Assembly: GCF_022836435.1 (NCBI RefSeq)
Contig: NZ_BQXC01000001.1
Location: forward strand, 2,368,121-2,432,120
Source of the DNA: Nitrosomonas sp. PY1
GTDB lineage: Bacteria; Pseudomonadota; Gammaproteobacteria; Burkholderiales; Nitrosomonadaceae
Direction: 5' to 3'
DNA: 64,000 nucleotides
Shown here: piece after piece, positions 36,411-49,316 of the stretch
Layout: each line of letters starts with the position of its first letter
Position numbering within the stretch: position 1 is the first letter of the stretch
The notes under the pieces: generated by a model
The model's database searches: none
Seen by the model: the letters and a program-made list of their open reading frames with translations, nothing else
What the model was told of the DNA's origin: nothing
Program-made: the position numbers and the translations under genes

Positions 36411-37457
36411 CTACGACTCACTCTCTTTCCAAAGATCATAATGCAATGAATCTTTGGCTGGTGTCATGCCGAAATGCTGGTAGGCTATGGACGTAGCCAC
36501 CCGTCCTCGCGGAGTCCTCTTGAGGAAACCTTGTTGTATTAAATAAGGCTCTAATACATCTTCTATAGTATCGCGTTCTTCGCTAATAGCAGCAGAAAGG
36601 TTATCCACACCAACCGGACCACCCGAAAATTTTTCCAATACAGTGAGTAGCAATTTCCGATCCATAACATCCAAGCCTATTTTATCGACATCCAGCATAT
36701 CTAAAGCTGCATCGGCCACCGCACGATTCACATGACCATCCGATTTAACTTCAGCAAAATCCCGTACACGGCGCAACAAGCGATTGGCAATACGGGGGGT
36801 TCCTCGTGATCTGCGCGCAATTTCAAAGGCGCCGTCGGATAAAATATTTACCTCCAATAAACCTGCTGAGCGCATCACAATTTTAGTGAGTTCTTCGGGG
36901 GTATAAAATTCGAGACGCGAAATAATACCGAATCGATCCCGTAACGGATTCGTCAACATACCTGCACGAGTCGTTGCGCCAATCAAAGTAAACGGAGGTA
37001 AATCGAGTTTCACGGAACGGGCAGCAGGGCCTTCGCCAATCATGATATCCAATTGATAATCTTCCAATGCCGGATAAAGAATTTCTTCCACCACTGGTGA
37101 AAGCCGGTGAATCTCATCAATAAACAAAATATCGTTTGATTCCAAATTTGTCAGCAGCGCCGCTAAATCACCAGCGCGTTCCAGAACCGGTCCCGATGTT
37201 TGCCGCAAACTAACTCCCATTTCTTTTGCAATAATATGTGCAAGCGTTGTTTTTCCCAAACCGGGTGGGCCAAATAGCAAAACATGATCGAGCGCTTCGC
37301 GGCGATTTCTTGCCGCTTGAATGAAAATCTCTAACTGTTCGCGAATTTTCTCTTGACCGACATATTCTTCCAGATACTTTGGACGCAACGCACGTTCTAA
37401 CGCTTCTTCCTGTGAAGAGGCAGCTACCGTGGCAATGAGGCGGTCTGTTTCTATCAT
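36411..37457 (-). CDS. ruvB: Holliday junction branch migration ATPase RuvB
   Basis: This 348-residue AAA+ motor drives branch migration with RuvA. Walker A is [16 protein letters not shown], Walker [15 protein letters not shown], sensor 1 GATTRAG, and the arginine-finger region [10 protein letters not shown]. The C-terminal winged helix contains the [11 protein letters not shown] signature. Gene order ruvC-ruvA-ruvB on the minus strand is standard. Confidence 0.97.
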   Translation of the reverse strand: MIETDRLIATVAASSQEEALERALRPKYLEEYVGQEKIREQLEIFIQAARNRREALDHVLLFGPPGLGKTTLAHIIAKEMGVSLRQTSGPVLERAGDLAALLTNLESNDILFIDEIHRLSPVVEEILYPALEDYQLDIMIGEGPAARSVKLDLPPFTLIGATTRAGMLTNPLRDRFGIISRLEFYTPEELTKIVMRSAGLLEVNILSDGAFEIARRSRGTPRIANRLLRRVRDFAEVKSDGHVNRAVADAALDMLDVDKIGLDVMDRKLLLTVLEKFSGGPVGVDNLSAAISEERDTIEDVLEPYLIQQGFLKRTPRGRVATSIAYQHFGMTPAKDSLHYDLWKESES

Positions 37458-37472
37458 GCGATCAATTTTCCG

Positions 37473-38057
37473 TTATTTCTTCTCTTTCGATAATAGCTGC
37501 AGAGCCTGGCGTATGCTATCGGATACGGTTGTATTAGCTGGGATTTGTTTAACTGCCCAGCTTGCTTCACGCTCACTATAACCCAGTGATAACAATGCAT
37601 TTAATACATCACTGCCATGCAGTATTGCAGTAGATTTATCGAACGTCACTCCTGCTAGATCCAATTTATCGCGCAGTTCCAACAGCAAACGTTCAGCGGT
37701 TTTTTTACCAATGCCCGGAACTCTCGTCAGAAGCGTTCCATCCTGTGCAGCAACAGCTTGCTGCAAATCAAGTACACTCAAACCGGATAAAAGCGACAAA
37801 GCCGTTCTTGCTCCGATTCCAGAAATTTTGATGAGTTGACGGAAAACTTGTCGCTCCATTTCGGTTGCAAAACCGAATAACAAATGGGCGTCTTCACGAA
37901 TAATCAAATGGGTGTGTAATGTCACATGAGCGCCGATTGCAGGGAGGTCATAAAATGTACTCATTGGCACATCAACCTCATAACTGACCCCTTGAATGTT
38001 AAGCAACACTTGGGGAGGGCGCTTTTCCAACAAGACTCCTGTAAGCCGCCCGATCAT
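37473..38057 (-). CDS. ruvA: Holliday junction DNA helicase RuvA
   Basis: 194 residues from the ATG at 38057, where the conserved [12 protein letters not shown] begins; the frame is open about 39 codons further, but that extension is not RuvA-like. It shows the OB fold N-terminus ([15 protein letters not shown]), two helix-hairpin-helix motifs ([15 protein letters not shown] and [19 protein letters not shown]) and the C-terminal RuvB-binding domain. It overlaps the ruvC stop by 4 bp. Confidence 0.95.
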   Translation of the reverse strand: MIGRLTGVLLEKRPPQVLLNIQGVSYEVDVPMSTFYDLPAIGAHVTLHTHLIIREDAHLLFGFATEMERQVFRQLIKISGIGARTALSLLSGLSVLDLQQAVAAQDGTLLTRVPGIGKKTAERLLLELRDKLDLAGVTFDKSTAILHGSDVLNALLSLGYSEREASWAVKQIPANTTVSDSIRQALQLLSKEKK

Positions 38058-38580
38058 ACTAAGCGACCCCGTTTCATGCGATAACCCCCGAGTGCAATCT
38101 TTCCAAGACCAAATCCACCATGTGCATGACAAATCGCACAGGCCAGCGCATCCGCCGCATCGGCATTGGGGCAATTGGCCAAACCGAGCAATCTCATCAC
38201 CATTTCTTGTACTTGATTTTTTCTCGCATGACCATTTCCAACCACAGCCTGCTTAATTTGTAATGCTGTGTATTCACTTACTTTCAGATTATTGAGCATC
38301 GCCGCACAAATTGCGGCACCACGCGCTTGACCCAATAGTAAGGTCGACTTGGGATTAATATTGACAAATACCTGCTCGATAGCGACTTGATCCGGTTGAT
38401 ATTGAACGATCACCTCTCCTAAGTTATCGAGAATCGACTTGAGCCGAATTGGCAATTCACCTTCAGATGTTTTGACGCACCCACTGCCGACATAGGCCAA
38501 ATGATTTCCACTTTTGTCTATCACACCGAAACCGGTAATGCGTAGACCTGGATCTATGCCAAGTATGCGGATTTTGTCAC
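38054..38580 (-). CDS. ruvC: Crossover junction endodeoxyribonuclease RuvC, 5' end disturbed
   Basis: RuvC resolves Holliday junctions. The frame encodes [19 protein letters not shown] (first catalytic Asp), VAIEQVFV (Glu), and [12 protein letters not shown] (last Asp-rich site), about 175 residues in all. Between the upstream in-frame TGA near 38640 and the GIDPG codons there is no ATG, GTG or TTG. A GTG at 38578-38580 would be the natural start if the A4 run at 38572-38575 had one more A. The first in-frame GTG is at 38524, which would remove the essential Asp. Either the base is missing from the assembly, or the gene uses a non-canonical start or is damaged. Confidence 0.85.
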
Positions 38581-38595
38581 CTGTGAATCCGACAA

Positions 38596-39321
38596 TTATG
38601 CATCTATGATTGCTGTGGTATATACATTCTGAACGTCATCAAGATTTTCCAATGCATCTAACAATTTTTGCATTTTTATCGCATCATCTCCAATCAGTAA
38701 TGCTTCATTGCTTGATTTCATAGTCACTTCAGCAAATTCTGCTTTAAAGCCTGCTTTTTCCAATGCAGTTTTCACTGTAATAAACTCGTACGGCGCGGTC
38801 ATCACTTCGATACTGCCATCGTCATTACTGATAACGTCCTCAGCACCACCTTCTAACGCCGCTTCTATGAGCTTTTCTTCATTGGTGCCGGGTGCAAAAA
38901 CCAACTGGCCACAATGTTTAAACAAAAAACTGACCGATCCATCCGTACCTAAATTTCCACCATTTTTAGAAAATGCATGACGCACATCAGCAACGGTACG
39001 CACTCGATTATCGGTCATGCAATCCACCATTACCGCAGCACCTGCCACACCGTATCCTTCGTAACGAATTTCCTCATAGTCGACACCATCAAGAGCGCCA
39101 CTGCCCCGTTTAATTGCCCTTTCAACGTTATCTTTAGGCATATTTTGATCATATGCTTTATCAACCGCCAGGCGTAAACGAGGATTGCTATCAGCATCGC
39201 CGCCGCCCATACGAGCTGCCACAGTGATTTCCTTGATAAGACGAGTAAAAACCTTGCCACGTTTTGCATCTTGCGCAGCTTTCTTGTGTTTGATATTAGC
39301 CCACTTGCTATGCCCTGCCAT
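38596..39321 (-). CDS. yebC: YebC/PmpR-family transcriptional or translational regulator
   Basis: 241 residues beginning [20 protein letters not shown], the hallmark of the family, then [29 protein letters not shown] and [14 protein letters not shown]. YebC proteins bind DNA or relieve ribosome stalling. It lies directly upstream of ruvC, the usual proteobacterial arrangement. Confidence 0.95.
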   Translation of the reverse strand: MAGHSKWANIKHKKAAQDAKRGKVFTRLIKEITVAARMGGGDADSNPRLRLAVDKAYDQNMPKDNVERAIKRGSGALDGVDYEEIRYEGYGVAGAAVMVDCMTDNRVRTVADVRHAFSKNGGNLGTDGSVSFLFKHCGQLVFAPGTNEEKLIEAALEGGAEDVISNDDGSIEVMTAPYEFITVKTALEKAGFKAEFAEVTMKSSNEALLIGDDAIKMQKLLDALENLDDVQNVYTTAIIDA

Positions 39322-39745
39322 TTTTTTATCCCAATTAGAGGGGACTGTTATGTTACCACCACACTCTTGTAGGATAAAGCATCAAAGAGCAGAAAGACCG
39401 AATGGAATTTGTGTGCCAGCAAATCATTGGTTTAAGCAGTTTTTCGACTACAAACATGAAACAGAGTGGCAAAATCAGCGAGTACTTTGTCACCAAGTCA
39501 GACAAGTATGACAGTAGAAATAAGCCATGCAACAGCGATCCGACCGAACCGACCATCGTGCCGCACACATGACAAGGTATTCACAGAACAACGCGGAGTG
39601 GGGTGCTAACAATGCAGAGAACAACCTAAATTTTCGTTCAGATACATGGTATTTTTTACGATTCCTGACACTGTGCTATTCATAAAATAGCAATGACTAA
39701 GTTATAATTACTGGTTTTTCAAATATCATTGAATGGTTGGTGGTA
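39322..39745. other. Non-coding stretch between yebC and fmdB
   Basis: About 420 bases. A TATAAT box at 39703-39708 may serve the fmdB-aspS-nudB direction, but its -35 partner is weak. A minus-strand frame at 39353-39568 has unnatural composition and no ribosome binding site. No RNA or repeat was recognised. Confidence 0.45.
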
Positions 39746-40084
39746 ATGCCTATATACGAATATCTTTGCAATGCGTGCGGTGCTGAGAAAGAGCATTTAC
39801 AAAAAATTAGTGATGCGCCTATTGCCGTATGTCCAAACTGTGGCAGTAATGATTATATTAAACGCATATCTGCGGCGGGATTTCAGCTAAAGGGCAGTGG
39901 ATGGTATGTAACAGATTTTAAAAATAACCAAGTAAAGCCGTCGAATACCTCACCGACTGAAAAGAATGTTAAAAATGATACAACCGTATCTGCAGAAGCA
40001 AAGCAATCAGCACCTGCGACATCTTCAGAATCAAGTCCAGGTAAAACAAGTAGTACAACTTCTAGCACAGTATCTGAAGGTTAG
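39746..40084 (+). CDS. FmdB-family zinc-ribbon protein
   Basis: 112 residues from ATG 39746, where the family's MPIYEYLCNACG begins. Two CXXC pairs (CNAC and CPNC) form a zinc ribbon; the AGFQLKGSGWYVTDF segment is typical. After about residue 70 comes a Ser/Thr/Lys-rich disordered tail. FmdB-like proteins precede aspS in many Betaproteobacteria, as here. The function is unknown (historically a putative regulator). Confidence 0.88.
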   Translation: MPIYEYLCNACGAEKEHLQKISDAPIAVCPNCGSNDYIKRISAAGFQLKGSGWYVTDFKNNQVKPSNTSPTEKNVKNDTTVSAEAKQSAPATSSESSPGKTSSTTSSTVSEG

Positions 40085-40180
40085 TCTCGCAAGTATTACA
40101 GCTAGCAGTTCATTAGATTATCTAATAGCTTGAATCACTCAACAACAATCGAAAATTATCAATTTCAGATGATCAAAAAT

Positions 40181-41971
40181 ATGCGTACCAACTACTGCGG
40201 CGCCATTAATACGAACTATCTCGATACATCAGTTACGCTCTTCGGTTGGGTTCATCGACGTCGAGATCATGGTGGTGTAATTTTTATTGATCTACGCGAT
40301 CGTGAAGGGTTGGTGCAGATTGTTTGCGATCCCGATAACGCCGCGACTTTCCAGATTGCTGAAAAGATACGTAATGAATATGTTTTGAAAATTTCCGGTA
40401 AGGTTCGTCCACGCCCGGAAGGAACAGTCAATTCTGCACTGTATAGTGGTGAGATCGAAGTATTGGTTGCAGAAATTGAAGTGCTCAATCCTTCCTTGAC
40501 GCCACCTTTCTTAATGGATGACGATAACATCAGTGAAGTGGTGCGACTGGAGCATCGCTACCTGGATTTGCGGCGTCCTGTGATGCAATCCAATTTGCGG
40601 TTACGTCATCGAGTAGCAATGGCGGTACGGGTGTTTCTCGATCAGCATGGATTTCTGGATATTGAAACACCGATGCTGACCAAATCAACACCGGAAGGCG
40701 CGCGCGATTATCTGGTGCCATCCCGAGTAAATGCAGGACACTTTTTTGCACTTCCGCAGTCACCCCAATTGTTTAAACAACTACTGATGATCTCGGGATT
40801 TGATCGTTATTATCAGATTACGCGTTGTTTTCGCGATGAGGATTTACGTGCCGACCGGCAGCCAGAATTTACGCAAATCGATATCGAGACATCCTTTTTA
40901 TCTGCCGATGAGATTATGCAATTGATGGAAGAAATGATCCGCAATTTATTCAGAAGCGTGATCAATGTCGATTTACCGAACCCGTTTCCACGCATCACTT
41001 ACGCTGAAGCAATGTTCCGGTATGGCTCGGACAAGCCTGATTTACGCGTGCCATTGGAGTTTACAGAGCTCACGGATCTCATGAAAGAGGTATCTTTTAA
41101 GGTGTTTCGTGAAGCTGCGGAAAAACCGGGCGGCCGTGTTGCGGCGTTACGCATACCCAAGGGAGCGGAATTATCCCGCAAAGAGATTGATGACTACACC
41201 AGTTTCGTAGCCATTTATGGCGCAAAAGGCTTGGCATACATCAAAGTGAACAGTATTGAAAATGGCATGGAAGGATTACAATCACCGATTCTCAAATTCC
41301 TACCTGAAAACACCGTTCAAGCAATTCTGCAACGTACTCAAGCACAAGGAGGAGATTTAATATTTTTTGGTGCGGATACAGCTAAAGTCGTCAATGAATC
41401 GCTTGGTGCATTGCGTATCAAAATCGGTCATCAACATGGACATGCCGAATTGAATTGGAAACCTTTGTGGGTAGTTGATTTTCCTATGTTTGAACGCGAT
41501 GAAGAAGAAAATCGCTGGCAAGCGCTGCACCACCCATTCACCTCTCCAATAGATGGTCATGAAAATTTTCTGGAGAGCGATCCTGGTAAAGCGCTCTCAA
41601 AAGCATACGACATGGTGTTGAACGGTTCCGAAATCGGTGGTGGATCGGTGCGGATCCATCGTCAGGATATTCAATCTAAAGTATTTCGTGCGTTGAATAT
41701 TTCAGAGCAAGAAGCACAAGAAAAATTTGGTTTTTTGTTACAAGCACTGCAATATGGCGCCCCTCCTCATGGCGGTATCGCTTTCGGATTGGATCGTATT
41801 TTAACTATGATGACTGGATCTGAGTCGATTCGAGATGTAATCGCATTTCCTAAAACACAACGTGCACAGTGTCTATTGACACAAGCTCCTAGCTCGGTAG
41901 ATGAAAAACAATTGCGTGAATTGAATATCCGTTTGCGCCAAGTAGAAGCTAAGCCGGGAGTAAGTGGCTAA
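40181..41971 (+). CDS. aspS: Aspartyl-tRNA synthetase
   Basis: Class II synthetase of about 596 residues from the ATG at 40181 ([13 protein letters not shown]). The frame is open 17 codons further, but that part is not conserved. It has an OB-fold anticodon domain ([21 protein letters not shown]), motif 2 ([20 protein letters not shown]), the bacterial GAD insertion and motif 3 ([16 protein letters not shown]). Whether it also charges tRNA-Asn cannot be told here. It is followed by nudB 14 bp downstream. Confidence 0.93.
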   Translation: MRTNYCGAINTNYLDTSVTLFGWVHRRRDHGGVIFIDLRDREGLVQIVCDPDNAATFQIAEKIRNEYVLKISGKVRPRPEGTVNSALYSGEIEVLVAEIEVLNPSLTPPFLMDDDNISEVVRLEHRYLDLRRPVMQSNLRLRHRVAMAVRVFLDQHGFLDIETPMLTKSTPEGARDYLVPSRVNAGHFFALPQSPQLFKQLLMISGFDRYYQITRCFRDEDLRADRQPEFTQIDIETSFLSADEIMQLMEEMIRNLFRSVINVDLPNPFPRITYAEAMFRYGSDKPDLRVPLEFTELTDLMKEVSFKVFREAAEKPGGRVAALRIPKGAELSRKEIDDYTSFVAIYGAKGLAYIKVNSIENGMEGLQSPILKFLPENTVQAILQRTQAQGGDLIFFGADTAKVVNESLGALRIKIGHQHGHAELNWKPLWVVDFPMFERDEEENRWQALHHPFTSPIDGHENFLESDPGKALSKAYDMVLNGSEIGGGSVRIHRQDIQSKVFRALNISEQEAQEKFGFLLQALQYGAPPHGGIAFGLDRILTMMTGSESIRDVIAFPKTQRAQCLLTQAPSSVDEKQLRELNIRLRQVEAKPGVSG

Positions 41972-41985
41972 ATTCTTGTACGATC

Positions 41986-42423
41986 ATGTACAAAATTCCT
42001 ATTTCAGTCTTAGTCGTTATTTACACCAATGATTTACAAGTTTTGTTATTGGAGCGAGCTGATCATCCGGGCTACTGGCAGTCGATAACCGGCAGTCAAG
42101 ATCCGGGTGAAACGTTATACCAAACAGCCGTGCGTGAAGTTTTTGAAGAAACGGGATTGAATGCGCTTACCTATGAATTACAGAACTGGCAAATAACCAA
42201 CCAATATAAAATTTACGAGGAATGGCGCTGGCGCTACGCACCAGGAGTTACTGTCAATACGGAGCACGTATTTGGTTTGTGTTTACCTGAAGTATTACCC
42301 ATAAAAATTGCAACTCGCGAGCATCTCAGTTATCAATGGTTGCCTTGGCAGCAAGCACGCGAAAAAGTTTTCTCTGACAGTAATGAAAGAGCCATCTTTG
42401 GTTTATCAAAGATGGTGGGGTGA
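41986..42423 (+). CDS. nudB: Dihydroneopterin triphosphate diphosphatase NudB (Nudix)
   Basis: 145 residues with a complete Nudix box (GSQDPGETLYQTAVREVFEETGL). The context YKIPISVLVVIY and ERADHPGYWQSITGS is typical of NudB/FolQ, which removes pyrophosphate from dihydroneopterin triphosphate in folate synthesis. The aspS-nudB order is conserved in Proteobacteria, which supports the assignment over other Nudix enzymes. Confidence 0.88.
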   Translation: MYKIPISVLVVIYTNDLQVLLLERADHPGYWQSITGSQDPGETLYQTAVREVFEETGLNALTYELQNWQITNQYKIYEEWRWRYAPGVTVNTEHVFGLCLPEVLPIKIATREHLSYQWLPWQQAREKVFSDSNERAIFGLSKMVG

Positions 42424-42495
42424 ATATGTTTCAACGCAAATTGCTTTAAAATAATCGCCCCTACCAGGGTCAGTTCATTTTTTCTAGAAAGCGCT

Positions 42496-42532
42496 GATAT
42501 GAAACTCCGGATTCCACGAGAATCCGCATATC
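42496..42532. terminator. Hairpin between convergent nudB and the glutamate synthase-like gene
   Basis: Nested complementary arms (GATATG...CATATC and CGGATTC...GAATCCG) form a bulged stem between the two convergent genes. There is no clean T-tract, so its role as a shared terminator is tentative. Confidence 0.4.
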
Positions 42533-44029
42533 TCAGGATGCGTGGGTATTGTTACTGAGTATTTCCGGATACGGGTAAAGCATGTTCAAAGCAGTGCTTT
42601 TACCGGCTGTTTCAACGATACGTACATGCTCTCGTTTAAATTGACGGGCATGGTGCAAACCGCAGGAATGAGCAATCATATTGATTTCCTTGTTAACATT
42701 TATAGCGTAATTAGCCACGCGCAAATATTTTTCTTCCACCACCAAGCCATTCTGCAAGCGCACATCATGCGTCGTGATTCCGGTTGGGCAGGTATTGAGA
42801 TGACAACGCATCGCTTGAATGCAGCCAAGTGAAAACATGAATCCTCGTGCGGTATTGACAAAATCAGCGCCAGCACAAAGTGCCCATGCCCCTTCTGAAG
42901 AAGTAACCAGTTTTCCTGCAGCGACAACATAAATACGGCTTCTCAGGTTGGATTGGATAAGTGCGTCCACCACACGCGGTAGCGCTTCTGAAATAGGCAG
43001 ACTAACATGGTCCATCAAGCTTTGGGGCGCTGCGCCGCTACCGCCTTCACCGCCGTCAATGGTAAGAAAATCCGGAGCATACTCCAATCCACGACGATTG
43101 ATGTTATCGCATAGTTCATTGATAAAATTCCATCCTCCGATAGCCGTTTTGACTCCGATCGGACGACCGGTCAATTCGCGAAGGTGACTGATTTTATCGA
43201 GTAACTCGTCAATGCTATTGATATCCTTATGGCGATTTGGACTGATCGAAGCTTGATTTTCAGGAATACCGCGTATCATAGCAATCTCACTACTCACTTT
43301 GGTAGCTGGCAATAATCCACCTTTCCCGGGTTTTGCACCTTGCGATAACTTGATCTCAAACGCTTTGACAACTTTGCTCAATTCTTTGGCTCGCTGCGGA
43401 GAAAAATTGCCATGCTCGTCACGAATTCCGTATTTGGCGGTGCCTATCTGCATGATCAAATCACCCCCTCCCTCCAGGTGATACGGCGACAAACCGCCCT
43501 CACCAGTATTCAACCAACAGCCAGCTTGTGCTGCACCGAGCGATAACGCCCGTATCGCAGGCTTGGAGAGGGCACCATAACTCATGGCGCTGATATTGAT
43601 GATGGATTTGGCTTCGAATGGATGTTCGCAGTAGCCTTGACCGATATACAATGACGGCGTAGGCAATTGATCTTCTTCCTGAATTGGAAAAGCAGCATTG
43701 ACGAAAATAACCGAACCAGGTTGACGCAAATCGTTAGTGGAACCAAAACCAATCAAACTGCCTTCGTTCTTGGCGCTTTTATAAACCCAAGTACGCGTGG
43801 CGCGATCAAAAGGCATTTCATCACGGTCATTAGCAAAAAAGTATTGGCGAAAATATTTTCCCTGGGTTTCAAAAAAAAAGCGTAAGCGCCCGATGACCGG
43901 GTAATTGCGTAAAATCGAATGTTTCTTTTGCGTTACATCTTGGATGAACCAAACAATGACCAGAACGACTATTACCATGCCAAGCATTGCGGCGATACTA
44001 AAAAAAATTAAATCAAGTACGTTGGACAT
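42533..44029 (-). CDS. FMN-binding glutamate synthase family protein
   Basis: This 498-residue protein has an N-terminal membrane helix (about 7-29) and a glutamate synthase central/FMN barrel domain. Signatures are INISAMSYGALSKPAIRAL, NTGEGGLSPYH, GAKPGKGGLLPATKV, TIDGGEGGSGAAPQ (FMN site) and CPTGITTHD with Cys near a 3Fe-4S-type position. It lacks the glutaminase domain and is far shorter than GltB, so it is not classical glutamate synthase. Such stand-alone membrane-anchored homologues are widespread, with unknown substrate. Confidence 0.88.
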   Translation of the reverse strand: MSNVLDLIFFSIAAMLGMVIVVLVIVWFIQDVTQKKHSILRNYPVIGRLRFFFETQGKYFRQYFFANDRDEMPFDRATRTWVYKSAKNEGSLIGFGSTNDLRQPGSVIFVNAAFPIQEEDQLPTPSLYIGQGYCEHPFEAKSIINISAMSYGALSKPAIRALSLGAAQAGCWLNTGEGGLSPYHLEGGGDLIMQIGTAKYGIRDEHGNFSPQRAKELSKVVKAFEIKLSQGAKPGKGGLLPATKVSSEIAMIRGIPENQASISPNRHKDINSIDELLDKISHLRELTGRPIGVKTAIGGWNFINELCDNINRRGLEYAPDFLTIDGGEGGSGAAPQSLMDHVSLPISEALPRVVDALIQSNLRSRIYVVAAGKLVTSSEGAWALCAGADFVNTARGFMFSLGCIQAMRCHLNTCPTGITTHDVRLQNGLVVEEKYLRVANYAINVNKEINMIAHSCGLHHARQFKREHVRIVETAGKSTALNMLYPYPEILSNNTHAS

Positions 44030-44245
44030 ATTTTCTCCTTGTTCTACTTACCAATCGTCACGCTATCTGTTCAATCACAGTAAGAACGTGCATTCACTAT
44101 AATGCATTGCCTCACTGCCGGCTAGAGTGGCAGCATAGAACATAGAAAAAGGGCAGATCTTATTCAGTCTCGACAGTCTTTCGAACTGTCATATAGCATT
44201 GATTACTCGTGGTAATTGTTTAGAAAAAATAGATACAGAACATAC

Positions 44246-45412
44246 CTATTCAAATGTGGGCTTATCCGAAAAGAATTTCTCTTGACGTTTTTGATCGTCA
44301 AAATATAAGGATTCATTTGGCTCGAGCCGATTACCCAGGGTTTGTATTTGCGCCCAGATATCAGGAAACTCATTCAATCTTTTGAAACGCCGAGCATTCT
44401 TCTTGAAATCAGCTTTATCGCCTACCTGGTATAACAATTCGAATAACTGCAACCATCCATAAACATCAAGACGATCGACCGCCAATTGCTTTTGTAAAAA
44501 TTGAATTGCCAATTCTTTCGATGCCCCTTGCTCGATCATCCGGCTGGCTTGCGCAGCCATCTTAGAAGTACGTGCCACGACATTATCGGATGGCTGAATC
44601 CCGGATGATTTGCTTTTTCTATTAAAAAGCCCTTGAAAACGATGGCGATCGATAGGTTCAATGACTGCCACATCATATTCATCCCGACGGGATTTTCTTC
44701 TCGACTTGGATTTACGATAAACATTCAACAGTACGATAGTAATGAGTAATGTCAGCGATAGGCCTACCATCAAAAGTAGATCGATATCAGCAAAATATTC
44801 TGTTGCGATATCATCGCTCTGTATGTTGTTCAAAACTGCTACTGCCAAAGGAGCATCGCTTTCTGGTTCTGGTTGCCGAGACAAATCTGTGATGATATTT
44901 GTGTCAGAACTTTTAACTGCAACGGATTCAATGATTGAATGAATGTTGATTGCTTGAACGGCCGTTTGGATATTAGCGATTTGGGCAGCGAGCGTGTCAA
45001 TTTTTTGATTGAGTTTATGTAAATCATTGGCGCTATTGTCGGCATCTTGTTCCAATTGTGTCATGCGCTGTTCGTATTCGTCGATAAGTTCAGCACCAGG
45101 CGTTGAATCAACACTTTTATTTTGAAAAGCGAGATCGGAGCTTTCATCCACAATTCTTTTTCGTTCCTTATTATGCGATGAATCGGCATAACGATCATTT
45201 GCTCTTAAATCTGATATGAGGATGGTAGCGCCACCCGGAATTGATTCATTTATCTGATTGAGGGAAGGTGCATTCTCGTTCTGAGATGCTAAGGTATTGT
45301 CAGGTACAGGATGAAAAACCGGTGTTTCAGCAGTTGCTCCCAAGTAACCAAAGCCTCCCAGTGATAACAAAAAAACAACTGTTAGACCAAACGATTTTGT
45401 GTGAATTATCAT
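44246..45412 (-). CDS. FimV-like membrane protein
   Basis: This 388-residue protein has a signal or anchor helix (about 9-28), a coiled coil (about 113-155; ELIDEYEQRMTQLEQ), a second membrane helix (about 210-228) followed by a basic stretch (KSKSRRKSRRDE), and a C-terminal TPR-like domain. The last region (LAIQFLQKQLAVDRLDVYGWLQLFELLYQ) resembles the C-terminal TPR of FimV/HubP pole-organising proteins, which act in type IV pili and polarity. It is much shorter than FimV, and the LysM module is not evident. Confidence 0.65.
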   Translation of the reverse strand: MIIHTKSFGLTVVFLLSLGGFGYLGATAETPVFHPVPDNTLASQNENAPSLNQINESIPGGATILISDLRANDRYADSSHNKERKRIVDESSDLAFQNKSVDSTPGAELIDEYEQRMTQLEQDADNSANDLHKLNQKIDTLAAQIANIQTAVQAINIHSIIESVAVKSSDTNIITDLSRQPEPESDAPLAVAVLNNIQSDDIATEYFADIDLLLMVGLSLTLLITIVLLNVYRKSKSRRKSRRDEYDVAVIEPIDRHRFQGLFNRKSKSSGIQPSDNVVARTSKMAAQASRMIEQGASKELAIQFLQKQLAVDRLDVYGWLQLFELLYQVGDKADFKKNARRFKRLNEFPDIWAQIQTLGNRLEPNESLYFDDQKRQEKFFSDKPTFE

Positions 45413-45436
45413 TAGCTTTTTAAAATTGCATTAGAT

Positions 45437-45904
45437 TTATTTTTTACAATGCGTTGCAATATCTTTGTTTGTTTGATCGATTTTCTTTTGCCGTTCGTTA
45501 TCATCTACATACGCAATGCCACCTGCTCCATCTGGTACGGTTAAACGAGGTGATTCAGTATACATGCGTAACCGGGTCTGCGCTTCAGTACATTTTTGTT
45601 TATTTTCTTCTACTTTACTCTGTTGTTTGGCTTGTTCTTCTTTCCGCTCCGCTTGACGCTTGTCGAGCGCCTCTCTGGCTTCAGATAAATTTTGCGATTG
45701 ATTGGTACCACTCGCATTAGAGGATGAGGGAGATGTTCCTTTGGTATTAAAATGTTTTTTTTCAGTTGTCATACCGGGCGGTGGCGGACGGTCTGTATAT
45801 TGTGTTTTACCGCTTTCATCGACCCATTTGTACACCTGTGCGAACGAGTGGGAATTCATTATAAGGTTGAACATTACGAATCCTGTTAATACAAGAAATC
45901 TCAC
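45437..45904 (-). CDS. DUF4124-domain secreted protein
   Basis: 155 residues with a signal peptide (about 1-22) and the DUF4124 core VYKWVDESGKTQYTDRPPP, then a Glu/Lys/Gln-rich coiled coil and a C-terminus with conserved Cys. DUF4124 proteins are periplasmic and of unknown role. It lies 24 bp upstream of the FimV-like gene on the same strand and may be co-transcribed with it. Confidence 0.82.
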   Translation of the reverse strand: MRFLVLTGFVMFNLIMNSHSFAQVYKWVDESGKTQYTDRPPPPGMTTEKKHFNTKGTSPSSSNASGTNQSQNLSEAREALDKRQAERKEEQAKQQSKVEENKQKCTEAQTRLRMYTESPRLTVPDGAGGIAYVDDNERQKKIDQTNKDIATHCKK

Positions 45905-46050
45905 TGTTTTCTCCTAAAGAGTGTAGTTAATCAGCTCAACTGTATTTACGAAAGATTGATGACATTACATCATGATACCTGGAAATATACTGCATTCTAA
46001 ACGAGAATTAACCTATTTTTTGGCTATAATATCGCTTTGCCAAGGATTGA

Positions 46051-47520
<1,470 letters not shown>

Positions 47521-47538
47521 CAATTAATCCTTAATCTG

Positions 47539-49101
47539 ATGCATCAGAAAATTCTCATCCTTGATTTTGGTTCTCAATATACGCAATTGATTGCCCGACG
47601 TATCCGTGAAACTAATGTGTATTGTGAATTGCACCCTTATGATGTGAGTGCAGAGTTTATTGTCGCATTTGCGCCCAAAGGTATCATACTCTCCGGCGGT
47701 CCTGCTTCGGTTAACGTTGAAGAAACACCGCGCGCACCTCAAATCGTATTTGAACTCAATGTTCCAGTATTGGGTATATGTTATGGGATGCAAACCATGG
47801 CGGCACAGCTAGGTGGTGTAGTTGAAAATGCTAGAGTCCGTGAGTTTGGCTATGCTGAGATTGAAACCTCTAAAGATGGGGCGCTGCTTCATGAAATTAA
47901 AGATCGAACTAGTAGGCAAGGTAGTGATTTCTTAGACGTGTGGATGAGTCATGGCGATTCAGTGGTTTCTCTTCCAACTGGGTTTTCTGTCATGGCGCAC
48001 AATGCAGTCACGCCAATTGCAGCAATGGCAGACGATCAACGCCGCTTTTACGGTGTGCAATTTCATCCCGAGGTAACGCACACTTTGCAAGGAAAAGCTA
48101 TTCTTGATCGATTTGTGCACGATATTTGCGCAATTGGTCGCGATTGGACAATGTCGAATTATGTCGATGAGGCAATCGGTAAGATACGTGCAACGGTAGG
48201 TAACGATCATGTTATTTTGGGGCTGTCTGGTGGCGTGGATTCATCGGTTGCGGCGGTACTGATTCATCGTGCAATTGGTAAGCAATTGACCTGCGTGTTC
48301 GTGGATAACGGACTGTTACGGGCCAATGAAGCTAAACAAGTGATGGAGACTTTTACCCATCATCTGACGGTAAAAGTGATGTATGTCGATGCTAGCCGAG
48401 ATTTCTATAGCAACCTTAGAGGAATTACCGATCCAGAAGCCAAGCGCCGCGTGATTGGTCGTGAATTTGTAGAAATTTTTCAGCGGGAAGCAGGAAAAAT
48501 TAATGAAGCCAAATGGCTGGCACAAGGCACTATTTATCCTGATGTCATCGAATCGGCGAGCAGCAAAACCAAAAAAGCGCATAAAATTAAATCGCATCAT
48601 AACGTTGGTGGGTTGCCTGAGTCATTGCATTTGCAATTACTCGAGCCCTTGCGTGAATTGTTCAAAGATGAAGTACGTGAATTGGGCTTGGCATTAGGCT
48701 TGCCACGGGAAATGGTATTTCGTCACCCATTTCCAGGCCCAGGCCTAGGCGTGCGTATTCTGGGTGAAGTCAAGTATGAATACGCTGAATTGCTCAGACA
48801 GGCCGATCAAATCTTTATCGAAGAATTGCAACATTCTGGCTGGTATGAAAAAACTTCGCAAGCTTTTGCAGTTTTTCTGCCGGTCAAATCCGTTGGCGTG
48901 ATGGGGGATGGGCGCACTTACGACTATGTGATTGCATTACGAGCGGTACAAACTCAGGATTTTATGACAGCCAACTGGGCGGAGCTGCCATATTCACTGC
49001 TTAGTAAAGTTTCCAATCGTATTATTAATGAGATTCGTGGCATCAACCGAGTGGTTTACGATATTTCAGGCAAACCACCAGCAACGATAGAATGGGAATG
49101 A
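47539..49101 (+). CDS. guaA: GMP synthase (glutamine-hydrolysing)
   Basis: 520 residues. An N-terminal class I glutamine amidotransferase has the nucleophile in [10 protein letters not shown] (about Cys81) and His-Glu in FHPEVTH. An ATP pyrophosphatase domain with PP-loop [12 protein letters not shown] (about 228) and a C-terminal dimerisation domain ([16 protein letters not shown]) follow. It aminates XMP to GMP, directly after guaB. Confidence 0.97.
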   Translation: MHQKILILDFGSQYTQLIARRIRETNVYCELHPYDVSAEFIVAFAPKGIILSGGPASVNVEETPRAPQIVFELNVPVLGICYGMQTMAAQLGGVVENARVREFGYAEIETSKDGALLHEIKDRTSRQGSDFLDVWMSHGDSVVSLPTGFSVMAHNAVTPIAAMADDQRRFYGVQFHPEVTHTLQGKAILDRFVHDICAIGRDWTMSNYVDEAIGKIRATVGNDHVILGLSGGVDSSVAAVLIHRAIGKQLTCVFVDNGLLRANEAKQVMETFTHHLTVKVMYVDASRDFYSNLRGITDPEAKRRVIGREFVEIFQREAGKINEAKWLAQGTIYPDVIESASSKTKKAHKIKSHHNVGGLPESLHLQLLEPLRELFKDEVRELGLALGLPREMVFRHPFPGPGLGVRILGEVKYEYAELLRQADQIFIEELQHSGWYEKTSQAFAVFLPVKSVGVMGDGRTYDYVIALRAVQTQDFMTANWAELPYSLLSKVSNRIINEIRGINRVVYDISGKPPATIEWE

Positions 49102-49316
49102 AATATATACCCAACGTCGTCCAGCAACATCTACAAAGCTCGCTTAAATACCTGGTTTCTTGGTTTCAGAGAATTAACTGCCCAACCTTTCTGTATTAAT
49201 GCTGTTTCTCAGAGCCATTGATAAATTGCGTGAAAATAAAACACCCTATTTATGAGCAATGACCATCATACATCGGAGTCAATGGGTTGATCTTGGTATG
49301 TTATCAACGAATTAAA

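Noticed and set aside
39353..39568. 71-codon minus-strand frame before fmdB
   Set aside because: No ribosome binding site, odd composition and no recognised domain. It is not reported as a gene.
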